A stretch of DNA of 64,000 nucleotides from Thelonectria olida (lineage: Eukaryota > Ascomycota > Sordariomycetes > Hypocreales > Nectriaceae). The notes beneath the pieces are model-generated. The model was given only the letters and a program-made list of their open reading frames with translations, searched no databases and was not told the origin of the DNA. The translations under genes and the position numbers were made by a program. Each line of letters opens with the position of its first letter. Positions within the stretch are counted from its first letter, which is position 1. Of this stretch, positions 1-12,519 are shown piece after piece. The stretch is taken from positions 1,488,001-1,552,000 of the forward strand of contig JAGPYM010000002.1 in assembly GCA_020736575.1 (NCBI GenBank), given 5' to 3'.

Positions 1-537
1 TCCTTGAGTTTGATGATGACAAAATCCTCATTCTTGTCAAACATGATGATGGGTACGTCCAATGAGCAGAACTCTCGAATACTACATGCGCCCACCATCA
101 CAGTCGGTCAAAATATCCAGGACAACAGGGCCCAAAATGAAAGAGGATGAAAGCGAATCGCACCAACCAAAAGACGCAACTTACAACTGCCTACACATTC
201 CACAAGGGCTCGCCGGCGGCGCAATGTCCGTCGCCACAGCCACGGCCCGGAAGTCGCGATGACCGCTCGTCACGGCGGTCCCAAAGGCCACGCGCTCGGC
301 ACATGTCCCCACGGGGTAGCTCGCGTTCTCGACGTTTGCGCCGCTGATGAAGGTGCCGTCGCCCGACAGCAGCGTCGCGCCCACGCGGAATCGGCTGTAG
401 ACGCAGTATGCCGTGGCCTTTGCCGCCGTGGCCCGCTGCCGCAGCTCCGCGAACTCGGCCGCGGTGAGCCCGTGGGCCGCGCACGCCGCCTCCGTCTTGG
501 GGGCATCTTCGCGCGAGATGATTCGGGGGGTACTCAT
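1..537 (-). CDS. CDD1: cytidine deaminase, 3' end beyond window
   Basis: Hydrolytic zinc-dependent deaminase of the pyrimidine salvage pathway (cytidine/deoxycytidine to uridine/deoxyuridine), normally cytosolic and tetrameric. Exon 1 runs 537..185 and exon 2 from 81 off the window edge; the intron (184..82) has a GTAAGT donor and a TAG acceptor, and joining it restores the family signature PCGMCRQFIREFC. Seen in the protein: substrate-binding NVENASY near residue 69, the catalytic C-A-E at 79-81 (Glu81 is the proton shuttle) and the second zinc motif P-C-x2-C at 111-115. The start Met at 537 gives the usual short N-terminal extension of fungal enzymes. A CT-rich tract lies just upstream. Only about the last few residues are missing. 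Confident in the family; the last exon is incomplete here. Confidence 0.93.
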
Positions 538-1226
538 TGTGTCTTTTGGGTAATTACTACCTTTCTCTCTCTCTCTCTCTAAAGTATGTAGGCACTTTGA
601 CTTGTTTGTCGTTGTTGGTAGAAGTCGGTAAGAAACGAGCTTGGGATAAGCTGCCTCCCTTTGACCTCATATACGTATTCGAATGCTTGGCCCCGTGGCC
701 GTTCAGCGGGTCCTTATCAGCCATCTCCGCATCGGGCCTCTCCGCGAAGGGCGGGGCTCTCCCCGCCGAGAAGACGGGACAGTGTCACGGTTGCGGAAGG
801 TGAAAAGACGAAGGAGACGAGAACAGAGAGACGAAATCGGACCTGATAACCAGCCATCGCCTCACGGCTTGACATGAGAGAACTCGCCAAGTCATGAACC
901 ACAATTTCGCAATTATTATAACTTATGTGCTGTACAGTATCAGATGGTACGTCGTATATGCTCGTGTTCACCAGCCCCGTGATGCCGCCCAAAACCATCA
1001 TTGATGCCGACCTTTTCTTTCCCCTCACCACCGGTCGCCGTGAAGAAATATGTAAGACAGAGTAGCCGACTCCGAACTCACCGCTCACGCAACTTGGCCC
1101 AAAATTCCCATGTAAAACTTGTTTGTCAAAGGAAAATGCCCTTCGTGGCTCATAGATGAGACCCAAAACACCCAAATTGAAACCGCGCATTACATTCACC
1201 CTCTCTCTCTTGCATCTCAAAGTCAT
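538..1226. other. intergenic: deaminase promoter and SSK2 3' UTR
   Basis: No gene is supported. It holds a CT microsatellite at about 564-580, in the 5' leader of the deaminase, and the 3' untranslated region of the MAPKKK gene. A 169-codon minus-strand open frame here (717..1226) ends where the kinase stop codon lies and has no recognisable domain. Confidence 0.6.
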
Positions 1227-4200
1227 TTAGTAGAACCCATCAACTCCTAGCGCCCCTTTACTAGAGGAAGTACCGACCGTAGGCGTTGACTGGGCCGAAC
1301 CGCTGTCGCTTGGAGTGACCGGCTCCACGACCTGGCTTCGGATAGAGTTGATCCATTCATGTTGCAGGAGCTCAACCGCTGTTGCTCTGGTCCGAGGGTC
1401 GCGGATAAAGCACTTCTTTAGAAAGTCGATACCCTCAGGGCTGAGTTGGTCTGGCGTTGGTAGTTGGGGCGGGTTGCCCTGCGCAATGTTGTACATGATC
1501 GCCCACTCATTATCAAGGTTGTGCCATGGCCTTCGACCAGTAGCCATCTCAAGAATAACACAGCCAAGAGACCAAATATCGACGGCACCGGCTTTGCCGG
1601 GGTTTTCGCCTTTGATCACTTCAGGCGACATGTACATTGGCGTTCCCGTCATCGATCTGTTAGGGTGTGTACCGCCACCTGGTCCTTGACTGCCCGGCCC
1701 TTTTAGGGGCGACTCTTTAGAGTCCTTGCCACGGTGCCTTCTAGCCCCGAGCAGTTTGAACGAGTCCTTGAGTTCTGGTGGAAGATCCTCCGGAGGGAAT
1801 GGCTTGGCTGCCCCGAAATCGACGTACTTGATGATACCATTATGGTCCAGGAGAATATCTAAAGTCTGTTAGTTTTGGAGACACAAACGATCATGTTAGG
1901 ATACACCATCACTTACTTTCTGGTTTAACGTCACGATGAGCCACGCCCGTCTTGTGCAAGTACGCAATACCCTCAAGCATCTGGAGTGCGTAGACCATGA
2001 TGACCTGTTCATCTTCAATCCGGCCGTGCTCGAGCAGGTTGGCAATAGAACCCCCTGAGCAAAAGTCCATGAAGATGTAAACGCGATCTCGGTGCACTTC
2101 AATACCGTAGAACGCCACCACGTTGGGGTGATCCAAAACCTCTAGAACAGCCATTTCTTGTGACACTTGATCAGTAATCGCAGGAATCGATTTGGGATCC
2201 TGAAGCCGGATCTCCTTCACTGCCATCAAGTGGCCCGTGTCAAGGTTCATCGCCGCGTAGACGTTGCCAAAGGTTCCGCCTCCCACGAAACTGCCCTGCT
2301 GCCAACGCATGGTGACGTTTGTTGAACCAGACGACAAGTAAGCCAAAGACCGGTCTACTTCGCTCAGACCCTCCAGAACACGCCCCAGGGCTTGACGTTC
2401 GGCTTCCTTGTCGCGGCGGAAGTCGTCCACCCTTTCTAGTTCCTCCATTCGCTGTTCGGTGATGCACTTGGAGGCTTCCTCATCGCTTAACATCCTGTTC
2501 TTGTCGAGCTTTCGGAACTGTCCCACCAAGACTTCAATTTTTTCCTTCTCGGCCTGGGCGGCCAAGTTCGATCTTGCACCCATGATATCGAAGTGGGAAA
2601 TGAGCAGAGACATGCAACCTGCGACCTTGGATCGGAGTCTGGCGTACTCATCCTCGCCGAGCGCAAGGATGTGGCGTCCTAGGGTCATTCCCATGGCAAA
2701 TTCGAGTGCCAAGACTGCCCAACGGAACGTCTTCCGGTCGGATGCTATGCAGTCGTCGCAGATGAAGCTCACCCAATCCAAAGCCAACTTGGTCAGTTTG
2801 AGATTGTTCATCTGTCGCCTATTACTGTCCATGTAGAGTAACGATCGCTGACCAAACTCAGTAGCAAAGATGAAACAAGTCTGGATGAGCTCGTGGCAGT
2901 CCTTCCCTTCCGTTTGCTTCCTGATGATCTCCACACTGTCCATGAAGATGTTGGATAATTTGTAGGCAACTTTGCGCAACTCGGTCAGCCTGGTATTGAC
3001 TTTGTGAATGTTAGATCTCGATTCCTGCACGAGATCAACGTGCATGTCAACAGCATCAAGGAAGACCTGTCGCGTGTTGGGCAAAACTTGGGGGCTCGTT
3101 GCGCAGAGTCGGGCATGGCCGCGCTTCAAGTCGATGCTTTGCTCACGCAGGTCGACGGGGATGATCTCTCCAAACCAAACCAGAGGATCTTCCGGTCGAA
3201 GGATAAGCAAATACTGATCTGCTGCCCCTTCAGGGAACTGGGCACTGGACGTAATGGCCATCATGCTTTGAATGTCTTCGAGTCTTCCACGAAGCTCTGG
3301 AGACGCAATCACAAATGTGTTGTCCTGTTCAAAAACGCCCGTATCCACCTGGAAATGCCCAGTTGCCACCAACTGGTCATAGAACTTTTGCATCAGCTCG
3401 GGGGGGAATGAGATGCTGTAGTCTGAAGCGTGCTCGTAGTTATCGCTCAGCATTCGGGTGAAACGTTGAAGCATTCTCTGGCGAACACGGACGGAGTCCA
3501 GACAGGCTTTGTATCGCTTGCTCATTTCCGCCGCGCTCTCCTTTGGCTTCGCCTGTAATTCCTTCTCAAAGGTTTGACTGAGACGGTTGAGGGCTTTGAA
3601 GGTGAGCGAACTGAATTGTTCAGCAACCTCGATGTGGCCGCGATACAGGTGGCTACCAATTTCATTGGCAAAATCCCACTCCTGGAACAGAACTTCAGCT
3701 TCCTTGAATGTGTTCTTGTTTCCGCTCAGCTTCCAGTTGATCATCTTGAAGTAGTATTTCAAGGCGTCCAGAATGATCTGATCAAAAGACTCGTCAATGC
3801 AAGGGGGTAGATCCCAGCCAGGCTCTGGGTTCGCAATAGATGTGAAATCCAGTTTGATCCGGATTGCGAATTTCAGAAGCACATGGAACTGGAAAATCAT
3901 CTTCTCTTGCATCAGTGGACTCTGCTGGGCAGTTTCCTTAACCCTCCTAGCGTAAGCCAGACGTGTCTTGGTAATCTCTTCGATGAGGCGCGAAGGGAAG
4001 CTGATAAGCGTGAGAAGCTCCTCCAAATAGGGCGGTAGATGACGTTTACGGAATGGTGTTGAGTTCCTGATGAGAGTATCTTTGGCTTTGCTGATAATTC
4101 CGTAGATGGGGAAGAGCAATCCCTTGGAGAGGGTCTCGTCGTTGTACAGAGACTCCAAGGCGTCCTCTCTCATCAGTCTGTCAAGGAAGGATGTTGGTTC

Positions 4201-5391
4201 GCGTTTCATGCCGTTGACGGCCGGCGAAAGCGGTTCCGGTCGAGCAAAGTCCATGTCATCGTTTCCAACCCATTTCCTCAGGATAGCGAGCTCGGTGTTG
4301 ATCATCTGGTTGGTGTTGTACCACGAAAGGATCGCGTCATACGCTTCCTTAAAAGCCGTTGAATCGGCTGTCTTGTGTTCCGCAGCAAGAGATTTCCAGG
4401 AAGGATACAAACACTCACAGTTTTCGAGCTTATCCACCATGTCCTTCACTTGTTCATATGGAGGTTTTCCAACCTCGCTCATCCCTTTGACCTGGAAGCT
4501 GACGACCTCTTCTAAAACTCGGTCCAACGAGGCGCGAGCCTCCTCGACCATACGCCTTTGGATTGGGACATGTCTTCCACAGACTTTTGAGCGAATGCCA
4601 AGCCACAATTCTGATTTATGAGCTGTGTCGCCGATTTGATCAGAGGATCCAATCAATCTCTTCTTCTCTTGTCGGACAACGTCTCCGGTCAAAACAGCCT
4701 CCAGCATTCCGTGCCATTCAAGCCTTTCGCGATTGTCCGGGTCTTTCAAGTCCTCATCGGTCGGTTGAAGATTGTCGTTGCCATAGAACATGATGGTTTC
4801 TTGGTCAAACCGGTCATCGTATGGAGCCTCTGATGATGGAGTCTCTCCCTCTGAGTCTGAGTCGTTCCCGTTCGCGCTCGAATAGGGTCCAAAGTACTCG
4901 CTTTGTGTGGTGGGCTGGGGACCCATGATGTCCTGTCGATTGTCCTCGCGAAGAAGTTTCTGCACATAAGCTCGCTCCTGCGCGCGAAATCTGCTGTCAT
5001 TTTGCCGCATATATCCCTTGCCTAGCGAGGTATGAGGCTTCCGGGAGTCACTGGGATTGTACGTGTTCGAGGGAGTTCTGGCCGGGCCTAGGGGCCTCTG
5101 TGGTGGCCAGCCGCCGTTGGGATAGACGTCGTCGTCGTCACCGGCACCGGCTCGTTGACCTCTTGGAATACCATTAATCGCTGTTCCGGGAGGCAATGAT
5201 GACAGAGATCCAGAAAGGCCTGGAGTGTCGGCATACCGAACGAAGTTTCCCAGCTCATCCTGGCGCTCAGCGGCGTGTGGGTCGCCATTGAATTCGTTTG
5301 AAGACTCGCGTCGATTGATCTTGTTCATGTCAGCACGAGCTTCCTCTTCGGCGCCCGAGAAGCGGACGGCTCGTGGCGAGGACTCGGTCAT
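1227..5391 (-). CDS. SSK2: MAP kinase kinase kinase Ssk2/Os-4 of the HOG pathway
   Basis: Serine/threonine kinase expected to phosphorylate the MAPKK Pbs2/Os-5 below the Ssk1 response regulator in osmotic and phenylpyrrole-fungicide signalling (established for Ssk2/SskB/Os-4; inferred here). Two exons, 5391..1917 and 1858..1227, give 1368 aa, normal for filamentous fungi. The N-terminal ~1,020 residues are the long regulatory region typical of this family, with a low-complexity first 200. The kinase domain starts near 1030: glycine loop GGGTFGNVYA, Lys1059 in AVKEI, catalytic HRDVKPEN with Asp1154, DFG at 1172-1174, a long Gly/Ser/Pro/Lys-rich activation-loop insert, then GTPMYMSPE. The single 58-nt intron (GTAAGT donor, TTTAG acceptor) falls between Glu and Asn of HRDVKPEN; the join is unambiguous because it completes that motif. 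Ends with a Ser/Thr/Pro-rich tail. Confidence 0.95.
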
Positions 5392-6469
5392 CGTGATGAC
5401 TGGCGTCCGACCAGCACCGAGGCGGAGGTGGAAGTTGATGGCCCCTCAGTACCGTGTCTAAGGTCGATCGATCGCAGGAACGGGTCGACGGAGGCGGCGG
5501 AATCCAGCATGTGGGAGTTGGGGTTGCCCAGTATCGAGATGCCAGAGTTATGATGGATCGAAGATGGCCATGGAGTGGGGAGATGGAGCTAGGGGAGCTA
5601 TATTGGAGCAACATGCATGTCGGATCGAATGGTTGAATCAGGCTTGATAGCCCCCAGCAGCTTCGGATTATGGTGCATTCACGGCCGCGGTTTAGCTTAG
5701 GTGCATGTGATTGGCCCCCTTGGCGTGGCTTGTGGGGAGAGGTGGTCGAGGAAATTTGCTGTGGCGAATGAGTGGCTCAAAACTTCGACGTGCACGACTT
5801 GTTTTTTATGACAGATTGTGTGGCTAATGCAGATTCCTCCTTTCAACAACACAACCAACAGGTCATCTTTACGGATACACAAAGCAACGATGATTTCGTA
5901 TCGGACTCAATAAATCTCTCCACGAGGACGCTAGAAACGACTAGTAGGTCCATGCAAAAAAACGAGTTTGCCTCTATGGAACTATCGAGAACGAACTGAC
6001 TTCAAGCAAATATGGTTATCTTTACCTAATGCTCTCGAGGATAGCACAGAGGACAGGCATCCATCTGACAGAGAGGGCTTTTCTAGGCTTGTTTCCGCGT
6101 GGCTAACTTGTCACCCTGCACTCCCACGAGTCGGCGGTGCACGACGCTGGATTCTTGTTCGAATTGGTGCGAATGGTCTAATAATCTTATTGAAAGACCG
6201 ATGAGAGGCTCAATCGTCGATTCAGGCGGTGCATTTGAACAGGATAGCTTCTTCTGTCCGGAATTTAATGCATGCCCAATAACAGTGATGTTGGCACGCA
6301 AATCCAACACTCCACGAGATCAATGTAGTGCGCATAATCACTCAGCCACAAATCCAACGTCTCGGGGGAAGTTGACTGGAGTCCCGACACCGCGGCACTA
6401 CCACATAGACACTTAGACATCATGATCACCGAAGTGAACTCGGTCCGTTTCACGAGCAGTTGCGGCCTT

Positions 6470-6519
6470 TTTTTTTTTCTATTTTTCTATTTTTTTTTTA
6501 AATTTTTTTTTATTTTTCG
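6470..6519. repeat. poly-T/A-rich low-complexity tract
   Basis: Runs of T interrupted by single A, C or AAA triplets. Looks like a slippage-prone homopolymer cluster in intergenic DNA; no coding or transposon signal is attached to it. Confidence 0.8.
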
Positions 6520-9500
6520 CATAAACTGGCATTGATATGATTTTTGAAATGGGAAACACCACTTGCCATTTCCAGGCAACCCAGACGTTTCGGAAATCAT
6601 GTTTGCTCGCCACCAGAGCCGAAAAACATGCGCTAAATGAGGCACTTTTATCACTTATGATAGAAATCGGAAACGAATGATCCGAAATAGCTGGAGGAGG
6701 TGCGAGGCTGCCCTCTCGAGGTTTCTGGGTCGATGTTTGCCAGTGTTTGCTCAACAGCCGAAGAGCGATACCTTCAGTAGCCCTTTAATTATGAGACTAA
6801 GTTAGATGAAACTCTCGATGGCGCTTTGACCTCGCCGTGGAAGCCCCGGTTATGGCAAGGTGAGGACCGGAGTAGACGAACCAAGGGCAAATCCCTGATC
6901 CCGAAGCTGGACTTTGAATGTGGCTCTGGAAATGATCACAGCGGGAGGCTGATCGCTCTTGTTCCCGCCAATCTAGTTGAACACGGTCCGGACACAGACC
7001 TTGCCTGCGCGTGATTGTGCACGTGGCCAAGGGCATCCCCCCTAGAAATGCGTGCTCCCTCGAGATGCACGACGAAGCTAGAGACTGGTGTGTGCTGATT
7101 GACCAAAGTCAAGGGCAGCAGGAGAATTGACGACGCTAGAGCAAGATATCAGCACAGACAATCACAAGCTGATGATTTCCTGCACTCTTCTCGACCCGCA
7201 CATCAGGCGATGAAGCTGACATGATGCGGATCATTGACATGAACCCCGTGTTGTTGGTCGGCTGGCTGGCAAGATACCTAATGAGGACCGGCAATGGGCG
7301 AGGTACTTTCAACGGTTGTACCTTGGTTTTTTTTCCATAGCTCCATCTCGAAACACCACGCGGCCCTAACGCCAATCCGTGCCAAGGGGGAAGCCAAGAC
7401 AAACAGGTGGTGTCCACTCAGTGGGCGGGATTGATCGAATGGAAGCTTCTGCGGGCTTGAGGAATGGCTCGCCTCGAAATGGGAGGATTCTAGTTAGTCG
7501 CTGGCGCTATCAATATCTTGGCGCAATAGCCAACTGCAACGGCTCGAGGACAGACGAGAGACCCACGACGACGCTGATGGTAAATTCTCCCCTCTACACA
7601 AAGGTCTTCAGACCATGCTGAATGATCCGCCGGCAGCTTGAGGAATGTATGATGATCCTGACACCAACGAGGCCCGAGACGAGGAGGGAGCATTGGGTGA
7701 TCACTCGGCACCTAATCTTTGATTTTGTATGTACACGCGTTGTCGGGGGCTCGAAAAAGTGCGGTGGCCCTTCATGGATGTAATGATTCGATGGAAGCAT
7801 CGACGGTCGTACGGACCAACCGGGACTTGTCTCAACTGAGAATTGTGAGAACTGCTTCAATAATTCCCAGTCCGGGCTGCTGGGTACGCATGCAAGGCGA
7901 GATCTCATCAAGAGATTGGGCAGGCATCCCCGGTTTCAAGTGAAGGACAATCACAGCCTCCTCAGAAGGACGGCCCATGTGATTGGGGCTTGGAGACAGA
8001 CACAGAGGGCAATCCTTTGCCTGCAAGTGAAACATGACATCCACGAGGGGCACCTGAGTCTTGCAAAGGAAGCCCGCGATGATTCTGCTGTGCCTACACC
8101 AGGCAACGTAATTACGCAGTGGGGATGTGGTGAGGCTCTCTATGCGGCTGGTTAACCGGGCTGTCCTTCGTTCGCCACGAGGACAATGTTGTATCAACCC
8201 ACTTTACCACTTCCTGGGGGAATTCGGCGACATCGCCCCGACGCCGCATCGAGGCTTTGCTTTTTGCGGCTCCCACGATGCATGTCAAACGGCACGCAGA
8301 GTGCCAAGGCGCCCCCATTACCTACCTTGACAGGGTGCGGGGCTCCTCGCTAGGTTGTCCCTGAGCTTTGAGCCCGGATTATTAAGCTTGACTTGTGAAG
8401 TGAAGTGAGAACCCGGAGGACCTTGCAATCATATTGACAAGAGACGTGGACTCGGCTTGACCTTCATCTCTGTCAATACCTTGAGGAGGGGATCCTTGCA
8501 GGCATGCTAGTCAATAATACGTGCTAGAACAAATTTTGGAAGAGGTTCGGGCCGTGGACTCTCTTTGCTGCTGCGGAGCCTTGTCCGACTGCCCGACGTC
8601 GAAGAAACTGAGAAGCAACAAATGCGTGAGGCCGTGGCCAAGACCAAGCTATTGCCGAAGGCAAGGCTTCGTCAGGTCGCAAAGGAGTGGCTGTAGGTAG
8701 TTTCCCCCCGGTTGTCACAACTTGGTGGAGAGGACTAGGGCCAAAAAGGGCTCAGAGCATGTCGCACCCCGGATTTGGGCTTGAGTGACAGGTTGGGAAG
8801 TGTCCAGGACGAATATTGCAGTCATGTTTGGCTCGGATAGCTGCGTAGCGAAGCCGTGGGTTTCGTGCCGGTGGAACTGACAGGACTGATCATCGCCCTG
8901 TGATTTGGAAGTGCGGAATAATAATTAGCGAAGTAATTGCCAGACAAGTATACGCGTGCAATTGGTTTGCTGATGCAGCGAGCTTGGCCTGACCTGGAAC
9001 ATGTGTGTGGGCATTAGGTACCTGCGTGACTGACTTGATAGCACCAACTTTGGCAACTAGCAACCGGGGGAATGACTGGAGTGTGGCAAATGTATTAGAA
9101 ATGCTTTATGGGGTATTAATGCCGTGAAATTGCAAGAAAGGGCAAATATGGCAGGTAAGGCATGTCCTTGAATATTCCATGACGATGACGAGATGGATAG
9201 CCTCCCTCTCGTATACGTTAATACCTACTTAGGCACGGCGTGCTTCATATACAGCACAGTCGATGCAGGAAGCATGCACCCGCAGCCAAAACGAGACTGT
9301 GCCCGCAATTGCATGGTCCAAGGGCCCAAAAGCTTTCCGAAGACGGTTTCCTGCATGTGCAGTGACCAAAGCTCGAACGTGGGAAGTGGAGGAGGAAACA
9401 CGGAAGGCAGGATCAGCAGCGAGAGGTAAAATTAACCACGGGACCCGTACTTTGTATATACGCAGGCACCTCTCTGCGAGATATAACGCAGAAGCAATTT

Positions 9501-10980
9501 ATTAGATTAAACAGCTTCTAGAAATATGAGCGTGATTTCATGTACACGTGTGCAATACGGACGTGCGTGCTCAATATTGGGCGCTTTGGGTACCGTACCT
9601 GGGGATCAACAAGGTCCACGATATCGGAACTGGAGGAGGCAGCGCATACCAGTAATAACTACCTACCTAACTACCTAGTTAGCGTACCAACCTAACACAG
9701 AGTAGCATCACACTTATACTTCATGTGTCTAGGTAGGTACCTTCATACGGATACCACAAGGCATGGCTCTGCTAAGGAAAGAGCGATTTCACGGCCTCTC
9801 GCACTTTCCTTCCAACTTGTGACACCCATGAACCAGGGCAGGCATGAAGAGACCGGACGAAACGCAGAACCTGGAAGGTACGAAGTACGGAGTCGAGGGT
9901 TTTTTTCCCCGACGCAATCCTCTCCCGCCTTTCTACTCCACCACGATGAGTTCCCAGCTTCCAATTCCATGTGAAATCCCCATTCCCCAATGGTGAGAGG
10001 GGATGAACATGGACATGGACCCTGGTCGGTTCTTCAAACTATGCGACCCGCTCTGTGTTCCAAAACGACGCGATATCGACCCTCCAACGCCTCAACCCTG
10101 CGTCAGCCATCGGCAACAAGGTTACGGGGACAAGGGCAACACGCGATGGTCCTTGATGACGCCCAAGCACCCGAGTGATAAGTAGTCAGGCCTTGCCAGC
10201 GAACGAGATGGCGGTGCCCCTTGCACCTGTTTGACGATCTACAAGGAGCTGGAGACTCAATCATCAACTCCAGTCCTGCTCCGCTCTTCCGGCTTCACCG
10301 GATCTTCAAGCCCGGCCAGCCGCCGCCACAAGCTGCCCGGCACTTGTGCCGATGAGCTACCTCAAGGGGCTGCTGGATGAGGATTTCGGGGGATGTTTCT
10401 TTGATCCGAAGCTTCGACAATCAACCCATGAGGCGACAGACAGAGCCGTCATGACCCCATTCATGAAGTTCGGGCGACAGGGTTCTCAGGCACCTGAACC
10501 CCCCGATCCTTCAGCGGGTCAAAACAAAGCCGCACCAAGAACCGTTGATGCTGATCACCACGGGCTTCACAGTGGTACTTGAGTAATGTTGGCCATGACA
10601 GAGTTCGCTGTGGCCTGTCACAACCTGCCAAATGCCGCTGTTAGGGGCACGAACCAGTGATGGTGGCGTTTACCCTACGGATTCATGACCGAATTGTGGC
10701 ACCATGAGATGATACGTACAACTGTGTCACAAGTCAGTGGGAAAAAGCCCAAATTGTTAGTTTCGGATGGTGTGGATGCTCGACATTGACTTGATGTTTG
10801 AGGTGTTCCCATAGTTGACGCCATCTTGACGCTGTCTCGGTGTGCCCCGACTTGTGCATACGCACTGTGTGAAGGACCTCGCTATTCCCTGGAGACGGCT
10901 CTCCTACAAAGTACGTCTGAAAGTCTGGTTTTCTCCATCTTCTCGGTGATGTACTAACATTAAGGACAGAGCAGCGTGAA

Positions 10981-11009
10981 GCGAGGCGAGGCGAGGCGAG
11001 GCGAGGCGG
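10981..11009. repeat. GCGAG pentanucleotide tandem repeat
   Basis: About five perfect copies of GCGAG followed by a decayed copy. Simple sequence repeat in the gene-poor region. Confidence 0.85.
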
Positions 11010-11451
11010 CGGAATGCCGTGGTTGACGACAAGGCCTATGCTGGGACTTGGCCGGTCCATGCCCCAACCTTTTTTGCCTGACCACTTGATTTTTGGCTTG
11101 AGGAACCATTTACGACCATGATGCTCCGTGGTTACATGCCCGGTGTTCGTAACATCTACAGTATCTAACATTTGCATACTTGTTGTGCTCATTACAGTGC
11201 ATGACGGGCACTCGCAGACACGACCTGGACAGCGTGGTAGAAGAGGTGGAGCTGGGGTTGTGTGCTGTGAACGAACTCTCTTCCCCTCCCCAAAGTCCAA
11301 GCCCTCCAGTACTCACAATGGGATGGGCTTAGAATATGACAGGGGCATTTGCACAGCGTCTCTTCGTAAGCTCGCATTTGGCACCCGAAATAGAACAGCG
11401 TCGAGCAAAGAACAGCGCCAGAGCAAGACCAGAAAGCACCACCAAAGACCA

Positions 11452-11480
11452 AAGCAAAGCCAAAGCCAAAGCCAAAGCCC
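11452..11480. repeat. AAAGCC hexanucleotide tandem repeat
   Basis: Imperfect AAAGCC/AAAGAC copies, with at least three perfect AAAGCC units. Simple sequence repeat; it creates a short pseudo-periodic KPKPK-like reading in one frame that should not be taken as coding. Confidence 0.75.
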
Positions 11481-12110
11481 GCGCACGCGCCAACGTCTGA
11501 GGGTACGTCGGCTCCTGGTACCAATGCCATTACCGTTGTGCTTCAAATCCTGCCGTCGTTCGAGAGTTGAGATTGATGGATTAGGAAAAGAGGGCTAATT
11601 TTTCCCCTCCCCACCAACGCCCCGAAGCTACACCTCTCAAGCACCAAAGACACACCGAGAGGCATGTAACTTGTGCACTGGAGCCATGACAAGGCCCGGA
11701 CCAGACGGCGGTACTTCCATCAGGATCAAATTTGAGGCCAAAGAGGCAGCAGGGCGAGCTCCTAGGCCCAACCCCGGGCCAACTAGGTAAAGACAGCCTT
11801 TGGGCATCCCAAGCACCTACCTGTCATTGCTCTCTGCGTACGACATGGACCAGCAATGACTAGGGCAATGATGATGGGTTGGATTCTCATGGCCTCTGCT
11901 CACGTCACGGCACCAGCAACCGGCCATAGCGTCTCATCTCGTCCGCCGTGTCTTGAGCAGCCCGGCGTCCGCCTCCATCGACAACACTCCCGTTCTCCAT
12001 CCAACACCACACGCCTCTCGCACCCCACCCCCTTCGCATCATTCTTTTTAAAGTACTGTATCCCTCTTCTGCCCTGATATAGCCAGCTTCTCTCTTATTG
12101 TTGTCTCTGG

Positions 12111-12120
12111 TTAAATAAAA
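12111..12120 (+). promoter_or_regulatory. TATA-like element ahead of the small Cys-rich gene
   Basis: TTAAATAAAA about 410 bases before the start codon, followed by a pyrimidine-rich stretch typical of strongly expressed fungal genes. The position is consistent with a long 5' leader that contains the intron at 12,439-12,498. Inference only. Confidence 0.4.
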
Positions 12121-12438
12121 CCCCGACTCCTTTGCTCTTCCCAACCGAACAGACGTATCCCATATATACACGACTACCTCCACCACCCCGTCAGCGTGCC
12201 TCCTCTTGTATTCTCCCTGGAACAAGTTTACGAGGGCCTTGATTTCTTCCTCTACCCAATTATCCCGACACAAGGCTGGGCATCTTAATAAGCCATTCTC
12301 TGTCATTCTCGCAATCCTTGACCCTCACTCGTCTCGGTCATATCGCTCTGCCTTTACCCGTGGCCTTGCCAAAGCGCAGGACACTCTCGTTTTACTCCAC
12401 TCTCCTGCCAACCCCTACAAGTCGCAACCACACAGTTG

Positions 12439-12498
12439 GTGAGTTGCCCTTTCCGGAAAGTGGTCAGCCACAGCACCATGTCTAACGAGTCATCTTAG
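12439..12498 (+). other. probable intron in the 5' leader of the small gene
   Basis: GTGAGT donor, TCTAAC branch site and CTTAG acceptor, 60 nt, ending 21 bases before the ATG at 12,520. All three signals are near consensus, so this is a likely leader intron, and it supports real transcription of the short gene that follows. Confidence 0.7.
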
Positions 12499-12519
12499 AC
12501 CACTTCACTTATAACAATC

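Larger units (their letters stand above)
5392..12519. other. 7.1 kb gene-poor region
   Basis: No convincing protein gene on either strand: the open frames are short, mutually overlapping and of atypical composition. It contains the SSK2 promoter (about 5392-5700), an A/T homopolymer cluster (6470-6519), TACCTAC-type motifs (9656-9682, 9730-9742), a GCGAG pentamer repeat (10981-11009), an AAAGCC hexamer repeat (11452-11480), and from about 11,850 the long leader/promoter of the small gene at 12,520. That part has a TTAAATAAAA element at 12,111 and CATATATAC near 12,169. No tRNA B-box was found. Confidence 0.55.

Noticed and set aside
717..1226. 169-codon minus-strand open frame next to the kinase stop
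   Set aside because: It lies between two genes and has no domain; its end coincides with the kinase 3' region, so it is UTR.
10734..11300. 188-codon minus-strand open frame
   Set aside because: Crosses the GCGAG repeat and an unlikely composition; overlaps other frames on both strands.
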